NCBI GenBank assembly: GCA_045615345.1
Contig: JAZLER010000011.1
Location: forward strand, 69,017-133,016
Direction: 5' to 3'
DNA from: Fumia sp045615345
GTDB lineage: Bacteria; Bacillota; Clostridia; Oscillospirales; Ruminococcaceae
DNA length: 64,000 bases
Every line of letters starts with the position of its first letter. Position 1 is the first letter of the stretch. This document shows, one piece after another, positions 18,453 to 26,748 of this stretch. Under the pieces are notes generated by a model that saw nothing but the letters and a program-made list of their open reading frames with translations, was not told the origin of the DNA and did not search any database. Made by a program: the position numbers and the translations under genes.

Positions 18453-19178
18453 TTAAAAACCTATTTTTTCTTTTATTTTACTATAAATCTCATCATAAGA
18501 CAAGCAATCAAGAATATAAATTCCGCCAAGTAAGTTTACATACTTAGAAATAGAGCGAACCAAATCGCGATTAATTATTACACCATTTTTTTCGGCATCT
18601 AATAATGCGGTAAGGACAGCTTTTGAGATTGTTGCATTACTTGCAAATCCAATGTCTAAAAGATGATTTATGTAGTCTTGATCTCTGCAAACTAATTCAG
18701 TTAATTCATAAGGATTGGTTCTTTTAGCATCATAGGTATGATACCCTATCCACCATAAACGTGCTACACCATTTCTAAACAAAGGTCTCTTACTATAACC
18801 GGACTTCGAATTCTTAAAGAAGAAATGGTCAAATTTATCTCCTTCATTCTCCGGCATCCATCTATACCTCATATAATCCAATGCTTGATGCAGTGTAAAA
18901 GCGACCCAAATTCTCTCATCAGATGCTTGAGATTCAGTAAGACCTTTCATGTGATTATAAACGCGTTTAATATTCTCGATATCTGTTGCAGCAGGGCGAT
19001 CCTGTGACATATCAAAAGAAAATTCTTCAATCGTTATAGAGCTGTCTCTTATGATACTATTATCATTCAAAAGTGTAGGAAGATCTGTAGATTTCTTTTT
19101 AATTATTTCTTTAAAAATAGTTGAATAGTTACTTTTAGCTGCTAACAATCCTTCTTCAGTAATAAATTTAATCTTCAT
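18453..19178 (-). CDS. DUF6339-family protein
   Basis: 241 residues. The stretch DERIWVAFTLHQALDYMRYRW (with W, Y and RW positions) followed by RNGVARLWWIGYHTYD matches DUF6339 as I recall it, a family of unknown function that travels with GHKL ATPases. There is no catalytic motif. It overlaps the upstream 290-residue gene by 11 bases. The three-gene set GHKL ATPase / unknown / DUF6339 appears to be one unit. Confidence 0.65.
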   Translation of the reverse strand: MKIKFITEEGLLAAKSNYSTIFKEIIKKKSTDLPTLLNDNSIIRDSSITIEEFSFDMSQDRPAATDIENIKRVYNHMKGLTESQASDERIWVAFTLHQALDYMRYRWMPENEGDKFDHFFFKNSKSGYSKRPLFRNGVARLWWIGYHTYDAKRTNPYELTELVCRDQDYINHLLDIGFASNATISKAVLTALLDAEKNGVIINRDLVRSISKYVNLLGGIYILDCLSYDEIYSKIKEKIGF

Positions 19179-20040
19179 CGTCAGAACCTCCCGCCAAATA
19201 AGTAAGAGCTCTCATCGTAGGCGTATCCATCAATAATTGCGCTATTTTGTAAGAATCAAAGTTTTCTAAACTTTGTTCGGAAAGTTCGATTTTCAGATTC
19301 TTACAAGCTTTTTTAAGCGCCTTAAACCACCTACAATCGCTATAATTATAAAGCTCAAAACGAGATGCTTTTAATTCATCAAAAACCTGTACCAATGCAG
19401 GAATAATAATCATTGAATGCATAATGCTCTGTAATTCAAGATTTGTACTAAGATTTTTATATATATTACATCCTTTAACTGGTATGCGAATAACAATCTT
19501 TGTCTTGGTACTACTAACATCAACATTTATAATTGTTTCATTAGGATCAAGATTTGGAACAATAGAAAAGATAGAAGAAGTGTTTTCTAAATCATCTTTC
19601 TGCTTATTGAGTTCTATCTCTACACATCCACCTATCGCAAGAAGGCATCCTTTTTTTATATTAAACGCAAACCCCCTATAATCAGCAGAAAAATCAGGAT
19701 TTTTATAACCTTTCAAATCTTCATTCGCTACAATTATAGTACTTATTTGCACCGCACCATTAAGTTTACTTTGATGGATCTTAAATATTTCTTCTCCATC
19801 CTGGGTAATAACAGCATGTCTATAGCAAGTTTGTACACATTCAATATGGTGAACAAATGATGCTTTTTTGGTAGCAATTAACTCATTAACCTCATCATTA
19901 TTTGTAAATGCTTTTAAGATAAATTTAATATAATACCCGTCTTTTTCAAAATCCACATCACTAGTGAATGTAGCTGTGGCATATGATTCATTGCCCTTGG
20001 CGATTACAGGATATGGAAAATATTTATTCCTTATTAACAT
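19168..20040 (-). CDS. Uncharacterised partner of GHKL ATPase
   Basis: 290 residues I do not recognise. The first two thirds alternate hydrophobic and polar residues as in a beta-rich fold (for example YYIKFILKAFTNND, IRIPVKGCNIYKNL); the last third is helical (LEKALKKACKNLKIELSEQ-like, then RALTYLAGGSDDED). No enzyme motif is visible. It overlaps the GHKL gene by 17 bases upstream and DUF6339 by 11 downstream, so the three proteins are very likely made in step and function together. Confidence 0.6.
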   Translation of the reverse strand: MLIRNKYFPYPVIAKGNESYATATFTSDVDFEKDGYYIKFILKAFTNNDEVNELIATKKASFVHHIECVQTCYRHAVITQDGEEIFKIHQSKLNGAVQISTIIVANEDLKGYKNPDFSADYRGFAFNIKKGCLLAIGGCVEIELNKQKDDLENTSSIFSIVPNLDPNETIINVDVSSTKTKIVIRIPVKGCNIYKNLSTNLELQSIMHSMIIIPALVQVFDELKASRFELYNYSDCRWFKALKKACKNLKIELSEQSLENFDSYKIAQLLMDTPTMRALTYLAGGSDDED

Positions 20041-21898
20041 ATGCCTTCACCTCCATTGAACAATAATCTTTATGAGCTAGTTGCAGATTAATTCTTATAT
20101 GTTTATCCTTTTCAAAACGCAAACCAATCAAAGAGTTTTCATTTATCTTCAATTCAGAACCGCCTATTTGTATAGCACCAACCAATTCAGCTTTGTATGC
20201 CTCAGTTTCACCAGAGAGATAAAAACTCAATTTACCGTTATTTGAATCTTCCGAGGGAACAAAATCCACCATATATTTACCATCATCAGGATCACTACAG
20301 ATGTACATAAATTTAGATGGTTTAATTTCTTTGGGCGCACTTATATTTTTTTCTGTACCTTCAATATAATCTACAGGCTGAGGTGGTCTTGGTGGATCAA
20401 TATGCGGATGAGGATCTTTATGAAGCCAATCCTCATCCGACATACCATCTATCGGATCTACCTTTTTCTCAGAATCGTCGTCTCCATTTTCGACTGAAAT
20501 AACATCAGGAATATACTTACGTTCAATAACACGTTTTTCAATTTCCAATACTACATCAGAAATTACATCTTCACGATTTTGATTATTCTCGTCATCTGGA
20601 GTATCTGGTATGAAGTTGCCAACGCCAACTGCATCTATTGCGTTTTGCGGTCCCTGTTCTACAAGTTCCTCTAAGCATTTCTTCATATAATCGTTAATAG
20701 ATTTAATTAACCTCTTTGCTTCAAAAGAATTAGTAGCACGATCTGGTTGCCATTCAGTGTGTTCTGGATTTTCCAAAGCACGAAGTCGTTCGTTTATTGC
20801 ATCTCCTTCAATAAACAAAATACCCGCGAAAGAAATAAAACCATTGATACGATCTCCATCCTTAATCTTCATACCTGTTTGACGAATCATAGCAACTTTT
20901 CTGTGAAAATCATTTCCATTTAGCAAATAACCAAGTTTGACAATTCCCAATCCCAAATGGTTATTTTCAAACCACTTGGTTTCAGGGCTGGTTAACACCT
21001 GATAATACTCTAAAACATAGGTATCAGTGAGTTCCTCGGCATATTCTTCCATGAGTTCGGGTAATGTAGATTTGTCAATCTTAACATCACCTACGTTAAC
21101 AGTAAGTTTTTCGTTCCAAATAGCACCGAGAAAACTGTCTAAAATAGAAACAACTATCGCCGTTTCCCATTCTCCTTTAGAAAAACGATAACCTAAAACA
21201 TACACGTCCGTTCCATAGTCACCAGGATCTCTTTTAAAATTAGGATCCAAATTCAGAGACTCAAAAACCGGAGTATTACGTTCATTACCATAATATCCGA
21301 TGCCTTGTGTAGTTTCCCCATCTTCCCTTTCAAATGTTACCAATCTTGATACACCTTGATATGCGCACTCATCCTCAACATCATATGTATTGTAAAATAC
21401 AGTTGAAAAATCCGAACATGCAAATGGAGCAAATTTACCTATACCAAATGAACCACCAGCCGGTCCCTTTTTATCAGATGAACCTGAAGATTTTGTTAGT
21501 CTCATCCAATCAGTATTTATATCATTAGTTTTCTTAGAACCAGTAAGCCCCTTTGTATTAAAATCACTAATTCTTAATACATTTATTTTTTCAGCACTAA
21601 TTTTTTCGAAAGCATTTTTAAAAAAGTCTTTAGTCGTCTTTGCTTTTTGTCCGTTCCAATAGGTCAAGCATTTTTCAAATGTCTCTTTTAACACGTCTGC
21701 TCCTAGCAAAGTATTTGTAGGAATATCATAATTAGCAAAATCAACTCTCACAGTTTTGCTTGTTGCAGCATCGAGAGAGTTTTGGCAGATTTCACGAGCC
21801 AAAGACTTTAAAGGTGTGCCTCTAAAAGTGGAAACACCCGAATCATTGATACCCTTGTTCTCTCCATGATCATTTGATGGAAAATACCAAAATGCCAT
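20024..21898 (-). CDS. GHKL (Hsp90/MutL/MORC-type) ATPase
   Basis: 624 residues. The N-terminal 170 residues hold the Bergerat ATP-binding fold: N-box LAREICQNSLDA (33-44) with E36 and N40, a G1-like ISDFNTKGLTG (110-120), and GPAGGSFGIGKFAPFA (145-160) as the lid/G2 loop. This resembles MORC/MutL-type ATPases, some of which are known in restriction-modification clusters, rather than histidine kinases, because no H-box is present. Residues about 430-520 are acidic and proline-rich linker, followed by a beta-type tail. It starts 10 bases after a small protein next to the methyltransferase. Likely role: ATP-gated DNA clamp or sensor, by family analogy. Confidence 0.8.
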   Translation of the reverse strand: MAFWYFPSNDHGENKGINDSGVSTFRGTPLKSLAREICQNSLDAATSKTVRVDFANYDIPTNTLLGADVLKETFEKCLTYWNGQKAKTTKDFFKNAFEKISAEKINVLRISDFNTKGLTGSKKTNDINTDWMRLTKSSGSSDKKGPAGGSFGIGKFAPFACSDFSTVFYNTYDVEDECAYQGVSRLVTFEREDGETTQGIGYYGNERNTPVFESLNLDPNFKRDPGDYGTDVYVLGYRFSKGEWETAIVVSILDSFLGAIWNEKLTVNVGDVKIDKSTLPELMEEYAEELTDTYVLEYYQVLTSPETKWFENNHLGLGIVKLGYLLNGNDFHRKVAMIRQTGMKIKDGDRINGFISFAGILFIEGDAINERLRALENPEHTEWQPDRATNSFEAKRLIKSINDYMKKCLEELVEQGPQNAIDAVGVGNFIPDTPDDENNQNREDVISDVVLEIEKRVIERKYIPDVISVENGDDDSEKKVDPIDGMSDEDWLHKDPHPHIDPPRPPQPVDYIEGTEKNISAPKEIKPSKFMYICSDPDDGKYMVDFVPSEDSNNGKLSFYLSGETEAYKAELVGAIQIGGSELKINENSLIGLRFEKDKHIRINLQLAHKDYCSMEVKAYVNKE

Positions 21899-21907
21899 TC
21901 TTCACAC

Positions 21908-22132
21908 CTACCTTAATTTGAATTTTTTATTTTCTGAATCCGTTGTATCAAATTTAGCTCTTGCAATTTTCAATTCTTCTTCAATAGCTGAAAAAATCTT
22001 CCTAACGTCTTCTTTAGAATAATCGTAAACTGCTTTATTAGAACAATTCCCCAATAGTTTTACCATATCAATAATTTTGTTAGTTCTAGCTTCTGCAATT
22101 CTTATAAATTTATCACTTTTTGTTTCAGACAT
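21908..22132 (-). CDS. Small helical protein of restriction-modification neighbourhoods
   Basis: About 74 residues: KSDKFIRIAEARTNKIIDMVKLLGNCSNKAVYDYSKEDVRKIFSAIEEELKIA. This charged, helical small protein is of a type I recall next to cytosine methylases and restriction genes; function unknown. I chose the ATG at 22132 because GGAGG lies 7 bases upstream; a competing ATG six bases earlier has poorer spacing. It heads the reverse-strand train and is divergent from the methyltransferase gene. Confidence 0.6.
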   Translation of the reverse strand: MSETKSDKFIRIAEARTNKIIDMVKLLGNCSNKAVYDYSKEDVRKIFSAIEEELKIARAKFDTTDSENKKFKLR

Positions 22133-22309
22133 AACCATTCCTCCAAATATATTCCTTAAAATAATTATACATTGTTCGACAAATAATGTCAATAATATTT
22201 TTGATATATTTTAATTATTTAGAAAATATTTTTATATTATTTGATAAATATATGTTTTTTGTTTAAAAATATATCTTAAACATAAAACTTCAAATATAAT
22301 AAAATGCAA

Positions 22310-22335
22310 AAAATGCAGCTATTTGGCTGCATTTT
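22310..22335. terminator. Terminator-like hairpin inside a divergent promoter region
   Basis: Stem AAAATGCAGC / GCTGCATTTT with a 6-base loop and a T-run on the forward side (A-run on the other), so it could end transcripts in either direction. It lies between two divergently starting genes, where an ordinary terminator is not expected; it may attenuate the methyltransferase transcript or be an operator-like palindrome. Confidence 0.55.
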
Positions 22336-22393
22336 TTCACGAAACTATTGATTTGTATTTTCCTTTATGATATACTTCTTTAGAGGTGGTACA

Positions 22394-23635
22394 ATGAGTT
22401 CCGTGGGCAAATATATATATGACACTCGAAACAAACAACAAATTTCAATTCGATATTTAGCAAAACTTACAGGGATTAGTCACAGTGAGATTAATAAAAT
22501 CGAAAATGGTGAACGTGCTATGCCCTCTCCTATACATTTAAAAACGATAGCTAATGTTCTTGGAATAAACCAAATAGAATTATTTAAAATCGCGGGATAT
22601 ATCGACAGTGACGTTTTTTCTTTTCCAAAGGAAGAAATCACAATACAATATAATCAAAATAATATAAAGGGATCAAACGCTATGAATAAAAACAGCTTTA
22701 AAGTGGCCAGTTTGTTTGCCGGAATTGGCGGAATATGTTATGGATTCAAACAGGCAGGCGCCGATATTATATGGGCAAACGAAATCGATAAAGACGCCTG
22801 TAAAACCTACAGACACAATTTTGGTGATGATTACCTTGTTGAAGGTGACATTAAAGATGTAAATCCGGATGACATTCCTGATATAGACATATTAAATGGC
22901 GGTTTTCCATGTCAGGCTTTCTCAGTGGCAGGATACAGAAAGGGATTTGATGATGAAAGAGGTAACCTCTTCTTTGAAATCACTCGAATTCTTGAAGTTA
23001 AACGTCCTAAAGCTATTCTTTTGGAAAATGTAAAAAATCTAGAAGGTCACGATAAGGGAAATACATTTAAAGTTATAAAAGAACAATTAGAAATGCTTGG
23101 ATACCATGTACATCATAAGGTGATGAATACCATGGTATTTGGAAATATACCCCAAAATCGTGAGCGTATTTATATCGTAGCCTTTTTATCTAAAGAAGCA
23201 TACGATAAATTTGAATATCCATCACCTATCGAACTTACTCGAAATATTCACGACATAATCGACGTGACTGATAAAAAGCCACTTGGATTATATTATGAAA
23301 ATTCTAAGTATTATCCTGAACTCAAAAAGACTATGACAAAGAAAGATACAGTATATCAATGGAGACGAATTTACTGTAGAGAAAACAAGAGTAATGTATG
23401 CCCCACTTTAACCGCTAACATGGGTACAGGAGGACACAATGTCCCGCTAATTCTTGATAACTTTGGAATAAGGAAATTAACACCTGAAGAGTGTGTCGGA
23501 TTCCAGGGTTTTCCGGATACTTTCTCTTTTCCAGATGATATCAGCAACGCAAGTAAATATAAACAAGCTGGTAATTCTGTTTCTGTCCCTGTTATTAAAC
23601 GAATTGCAGAAAATATAATCAAGGCACTATCTTAA
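22394..23635 (+). CDS. C5-cytosine DNA methyltransferase with N-terminal helix-turn-helix
   Basis: 413 residues. The first 75 are an XRE-type helix-turn-helix (SIRYLAKLTGISHSEINKIE, about 18-37), probably for self-regulation. The rest is a standard 5mC methylase: motif I ASLFAGIGG (105-113), PC motif GGFPCQAFS with catalytic C173, motif VI ENVKNL (211-216), motif VIII QNRERIYIV (254-262), and motif X KQAGNSVSVPVI near the end. It methylates cytosine in a short, unknown target. The ATG at 22394 follows AGAGGTGG; an upstream ATG at 22367 lies before that site. It faces a restriction-enzyme-like gene across a terminator and is divergent from the GHKL gene train, so it probably protects self DNA for one or both. 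Confidence 0.9.
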   Translation: MSSVGKYIYDTRNKQQISIRYLAKLTGISHSEINKIENGERAMPSPIHLKTIANVLGINQIELFKIAGYIDSDVFSFPKEEITIQYNQNNIKGSNAMNKNSFKVASLFAGIGGICYGFKQAGADIIWANEIDKDACKTYRHNFGDDYLVEGDIKDVNPDDIPDIDILNGGFPCQAFSVAGYRKGFDDERGNLFFEITRILEVKRPKAILLENVKNLEGHDKGNTFKVIKEQLEMLGYHVHHKVMNTMVFGNIPQNRERIYIVAFLSKEAYDKFEYPSPIELTRNIHDIIDVTDKKPLGLYYENSKYYPELKKTMTKKDTVYQWRRIYCRENKSNVCPTLTANMGTGGHNVPLILDNFGIRKLTPEECVGFQGFPDTFSFPDDISNASKYKQAGNSVSVPVIKRIAENIIKALS

Positions 23636-23642
23636 CGACTAA

Positions 23643-23671
23643 AAAGAGGCACTCACAAAGAGCGCCTCTTT
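23643..23671. terminator. Bidirectional terminator between methylase and restriction gene
   Basis: Stem AAAGAGGC / GCCTCTTT with a 13-base loop, A-run before and T-rich sequence after, located between convergent genes and able to serve both. Confidence 0.8.
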
Positions 23672-23680
23672 ATTTTTATA

Positions 23681-24832
23681 CTATTCATCATTCTCATAGG
23701 AATCACCATAAAAAGATTCGTACGTTCCTATCTCAGAAAAATTCACAGAATATTCAAGCTCACCATGCTTTGTAAATATAACACTATCAATACCGAAACG
23801 CTGTAGCATTTCATAAGTGACAAGTGTTCCTTCTGATAGTTCGAAAACATTTCTTAGTAACCATTCACCAAGTATCTTATTCGGATTGCTCATGATAGCC
23901 TTCCCATCCGCCTGACATATCTTAGCAGGAATTACAGAACCATCTGGCAATGTAAGTTTGAAGACTGTATCTCTATCAGGGAAAAATCCTGCAGTTCTCA
24001 CTCGGTCTTCAGCCGGATAAGGAATATACAATTCGTTTGCATTACGAACGCGTCCGCCAGCGTTCCATTGATTCAAACCGCTCTTCTCAGCAACGAATTT
24101 TGTACCATCGCTTTTCGTTGAATATAAACGGAGGCATACCTGTGGTAAGTGCACTATTTCATTTGGACGAATAATATTCTCAACTCCATCATCTTCATAC
24201 ATCAGATTCATCAAGAAACTGTATGGATCATCCATAATCTCAACGTCAAATAAATCTAGTAGCTCCATATCCGCAAATATCATATACAAAGTATTCTTTG
24301 AAGTACTGAAATGATACGTGTGCCTTCCGTCTGTAAAATATGTATTATTCACATTACCTCTGTCAGGTATCAACGACAAATTATCGATATCAATATAGTC
24401 AAATGTGTGCTCTAAAATTTGCATAGCACCTGGAACACGCTTCACAATATGATAAATCATTGTATCAATACCATTAAGATTTTTAGTAACACGGATTCTC
24501 TCATTACGATATTCAGAGATCTTTCTAACAAGTTCCATGCCAGTAAGACCTGCAAAGGTTTCTCTTAAACGGCCAAATTCTGCAACCTTCTGGTCATCCT
24601 GCCCCATCCATGTTTTTAGGCCGATCCCTATTCGTTCTTTCTTTGCATCAGCAGAACAATCCAACCTTGCAAGGTTTTCAGCATTCAGATATTTGCAGAA
24701 AATATTTTCGTGAGCTCTATATGGCAAATATGGACAATCGCTTTCAGAAAAAAGTAAAGTCAAATTGCCGATTATAGACAGCATCCTTTTATAATTATTC
24801 TGTTGATTAACAGGTTGTTTTTCATAAAACAT
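23681..24832 (-). CDS. Probable type II restriction endonuclease with B3-like C-terminal domain
   Basis: 383 residues. A D...K pair in ADAKKERIGIGLKTW (D62 to K73) resembles the reduced PD-(D/E)XK motif of many type II enzymes. The second half (SGLNQWNAGGRVRNANELYIPYP, AGFFPDRDTVFKLTLPDGS, ILGEWLLRNVF) closely resembles the B3-like DNA-recognition domain of NgoFVII/BfiI-type enzymes. I chose the ATG at 24832 (AAGGAAG 8 bases upstream) over an earlier one at 24895. It converges on the cytosine methyltransferase, so the two probably form a restriction-modification pair. Specificity cannot be read from sequence. Confidence 0.75.
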   Translation of the reverse strand: MFYEKQPVNQQNNYKRMLSIIGNLTLLFSESDCPYLPYRAHENIFCKYLNAENLARLDCSADAKKERIGIGLKTWMGQDDQKVAEFGRLRETFAGLTGMELVRKISEYRNERIRVTKNLNGIDTMIYHIVKRVPGAMQILEHTFDYIDIDNLSLIPDRGNVNNTYFTDGRHTYHFSTSKNTLYMIFADMELLDLFDVEIMDDPYSFLMNLMYEDDGVENIIRPNEIVHLPQVCLRLYSTKSDGTKFVAEKSGLNQWNAGGRVRNANELYIPYPAEDRVRTAGFFPDRDTVFKLTLPDGSVIPAKICQADGKAIMSNPNKILGEWLLRNVFELSEGTLVTYEMLQRFGIDSVIFTKHGELEYSVNFSEIGTYESFYGDSYENDE

Positions 24833-25183
24833 ACTTGTAACTTCCTTTATAAAATAAATCAATTTACTCAGAAATTCTCTCAATAACATGCGCACATGCT
24901 AAATTGTCACTTATTTATGTACAACTTTTGAATCCGTATATACAATCATTTTTCCACTATCTTTTGTAAGGGTTAGTTGAAAAATAGGTTTTAAGTATTA
25001 TAACATAAAATAATATAATTTACAACAAGTTTTGTTTTTGGTTGTGTAATCAAAATATTGACAGTTTCTTTTTTCTTGAAATTATAACGAAAATATAGTA
25101 CAATTAATATGTAACACTTTAATAATTTATCAGATTGGCATTTATTTTTACAAGCCATAAAAAGGATGGGTGGATTTTATAAA
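24833..25183. other. AT-rich intergenic region, promoter region of the Hxs operon
   Basis: About 350 bases without a gene. It is strongly AT-rich, contains the divergent starts of the restriction-enzyme gene (leftward) and the Hxs operon (rightward), and holds at least one good forward promoter (listed separately). I see no further repeat or RNA element. Confidence 0.6.
25076..25104 (+). promoter_or_regulatory. Predicted sigma-A promoter of the Hxs operon
   Basis: TTGAAA at 25076-25081 and TACAAT at 25099-25104 with exactly 17 bases between, about 80 bases before the first start codon. A second candidate is TTGACA at 25058-25063 with TATAAC 19 bases further on. Confidence 0.55.
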
Positions 25184-25531
25184 ATGAAATTAAACTATAA
25201 TAAAGAAATATATACAAAGGCAGTGTTACTTAAAACATGCTATAAATTTACGGATAATGCATATGTTCATCTGGATTCCGATCAAAGCAATTACATTGTT
25301 ACTATCAGTGCAAAAGATGAAAACGATAGTACCAATTATAAAATGGAGTTTGCCAACCGTATTATTGAAGAGGCAAATAGAGAATTAATAATTGAACAGA
25401 CAAGTAATATCAGGCAAATCTTATTTGCGCGTTCTATGGCTTCGACTGTTGTGTATGAACAACAAAACGTGGAAATTGATACAGATGTTGAAGATAAATC
25501 TGCAATGAAGGATTGGTTTGAAAATGAGTAA
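25184..25531 (+). CDS. HxsD-like small protein of His-Xaa-Ser system
   Basis: 115 residues. The start (NKEIYTKAVLLKTCYKFTDNAYVHLDSD) fits the pattern of HxsD-type proteins, which accompany the two Hxs radical-SAM enzymes and are thought to help recognise or deliver the substrate. The rest is alternating beta/alpha with no catalytic motif. I chose the ATG at 25184 (GGTGG 10 bases upstream) over an in-frame ATG at 25166 that overlaps the ribosome-binding region. It is first in the operon and overlaps the next small gene by 8 bases. Confidence 0.65.
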   Translation: MKLNYNKEIYTKAVLLKTCYKFTDNAYVHLDSDQSNYIVTISAKDENDSTNYKMEFANRIIEEANRELIIEQTSNIRQILFARSMASTVVYEQQNVEIDTDVEDKSAMKDWFENE

Positions 25532-25733
25532 TTTATATTTATCTAAAGATATATATAATGTGAATTGTATTAATCATACCGTTAACGCTTTTTCAGATTA
25601 TGCTGAAATAGAAATTTCACAAAACAGTACACATTTTATTTGTTCATTCAAGAATACAGTATATGACTCAGTAGAAACTGCAAAAGAATTTGAAAACTAT
25701 TTAATAGATTACTGTAATAAGTCAGGGTTTTAA
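25524..25733 (+). CDS. Second small HxsD-like or adaptor protein
   Basis: 69 residues. LYLSKDIYNVNCINHTVNAFSDYAEIEIS resembles the opening of the preceding protein (KEIYTKAVLLKTCYKFTDNAYVHL), suggesting a shortened paralogue. It overlaps the previous stop and is followed by the peptidase gene after one base, so it is translationally coupled at both ends. A peptide-recognition partner is a plausible role by analogy with small adaptor proteins in radical-SAM peptide maturation; this is inference. Confidence 0.55.
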   Translation: MSNLYLSKDIYNVNCINHTVNAFSDYAEIEISQNSTHFICSFKNTVYDSVETAKEFENYLIDYCNKSGF

Positions 25734-25734
25734 A

Positions 25735-26748
25735 ATGATTTTTATAAAAAGCTTTTTAATAAGCATGCTGATATCAGGCGGTATTTTGTGTACTTTTACT
25801 GATATAAAATATGGTAAAATTCCTAATAAAGCAATTATTGTTGGCATTGCAAGTTCCATTATCGGCAACATTATGTATTTTGCATTTTTGCTACCTGAAC
25901 TGTTAAAAGATTTTTTAATAAATTTGACAGCTTCACTCTTAATCTCATTTATTATGTATTGGTTTCGGATATGGGCTGCCGGTGACGTTAAATTCTTTGT
26001 AATGCTATTTTCACTGCTACCATCAGATATTTTTTACAATAAGCCTCCAATGCCGGTTGTTACGGTATTTATTCTTGTTTTTTCTTTGGCGTTTATCTAC
26101 CTGTGTGCAGAGAGTATTGTACTGATGATAAAAAAGGAAAAGATTATTACATATTACAACACAAAGATATCATTGTTGAGTATACTGCTGTGTTCATCAT
26201 TTATTATAACATGCCACAGCATTTTTCAAATAATTTTTGGTGGGGTGTATTATGAGTACTTGCCTGTTTTTCTGCTTGGAAATATTGTATTAATTTTACT
26301 TTATAATACATTTAATTTACATAAAAGCTCTATACTAATGGTAATGTGTATTTTATTTAGTATATCAAGTACGGTAATTTCAATTATTAATAATAAATAC
26401 AGACTTGAATTATACTCCATAATCTGTACTTGTGTGATAATGATATTCAGGTACATAGCAGAACAATTTAATTATAAAGAGATATATACTTGCGATGTAA
26501 AAGAAGGAATGGTCTTGTCATATTCTACAGTTGCGTTAATGAGTAAATCGAGGGTAAAAGGATTACCAAAATATACAACAGAAGATATGGCATCCAGACT
26601 AACTGAAGAAGAGGCAAAAAGCGTATGTAGATGGGGTTTATCAAAGTACGGAAAGGAAAAAGTAACAATTGTAAGAAAACTTCCGTTTGCTTGTTTTATA
26701 TTCCTAGGCGTTTTGATTTATTTAGCACGGAGCGTGATACTATGGTAA
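25735..26748 (+). CDS. A24 prepilin-peptidase-like membrane protease
   Basis: 337 residues. The first 230 residues contain about six hydrophobic segments and the two aspartates of the A24 family: FTDIKYGKIPN (D23) and AAGDVKFF (D84, the GxGD-like site). A24 enzymes cut type IV prepilin-like leaders at the inner membrane face. A 75-residue polar part follows (about 245-315) and one more membrane segment ends the protein (FACFIFLGVLIYLARSVIL). No pilin-assembly genes are nearby. Instead it lies inside the Hxs operon and overlaps the HxsC start by 7 bases, so its substrate is probably an Hxs product. Whether it processes HxsA or a neighbour is unknown. Confidence 0.8.
   Translation: MIFIKSFLISMLISGGILCTFTDIKYGKIPNKAIIVGIASSIIGNIMYFAFLLPELLKDFLINLTASLLISFIMYWFRIWAAGDVKFFVMLFSLLPSDIFYNKPPMPVVTVFILVFSLAFIYLCAESIVLMIKKEKIITYYNTKISLLSILLCSSFIITCHSIFQIIFGGVYYEYLPVFLLGNIVLILLYNTFNLHKSSILMVMCILFSISSTVISIINNKYRLELYSIICTCVIMIFRYIAEQFNYKEIYTCDVKEGMVLSYSTVALMSKSRVKGLPKYTTEDMASRLTEEEAKSVCRWGLSKYGKEKVTIVRKLPFACFIFLGVLIYLARSVILW

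Noticed and set aside
25735..26748. Type IV pilus locus
   Set aside because: The A24-type peptidase has no pilin, assembly ATPase or platform gene nearby; neighbours are Hxs genes.
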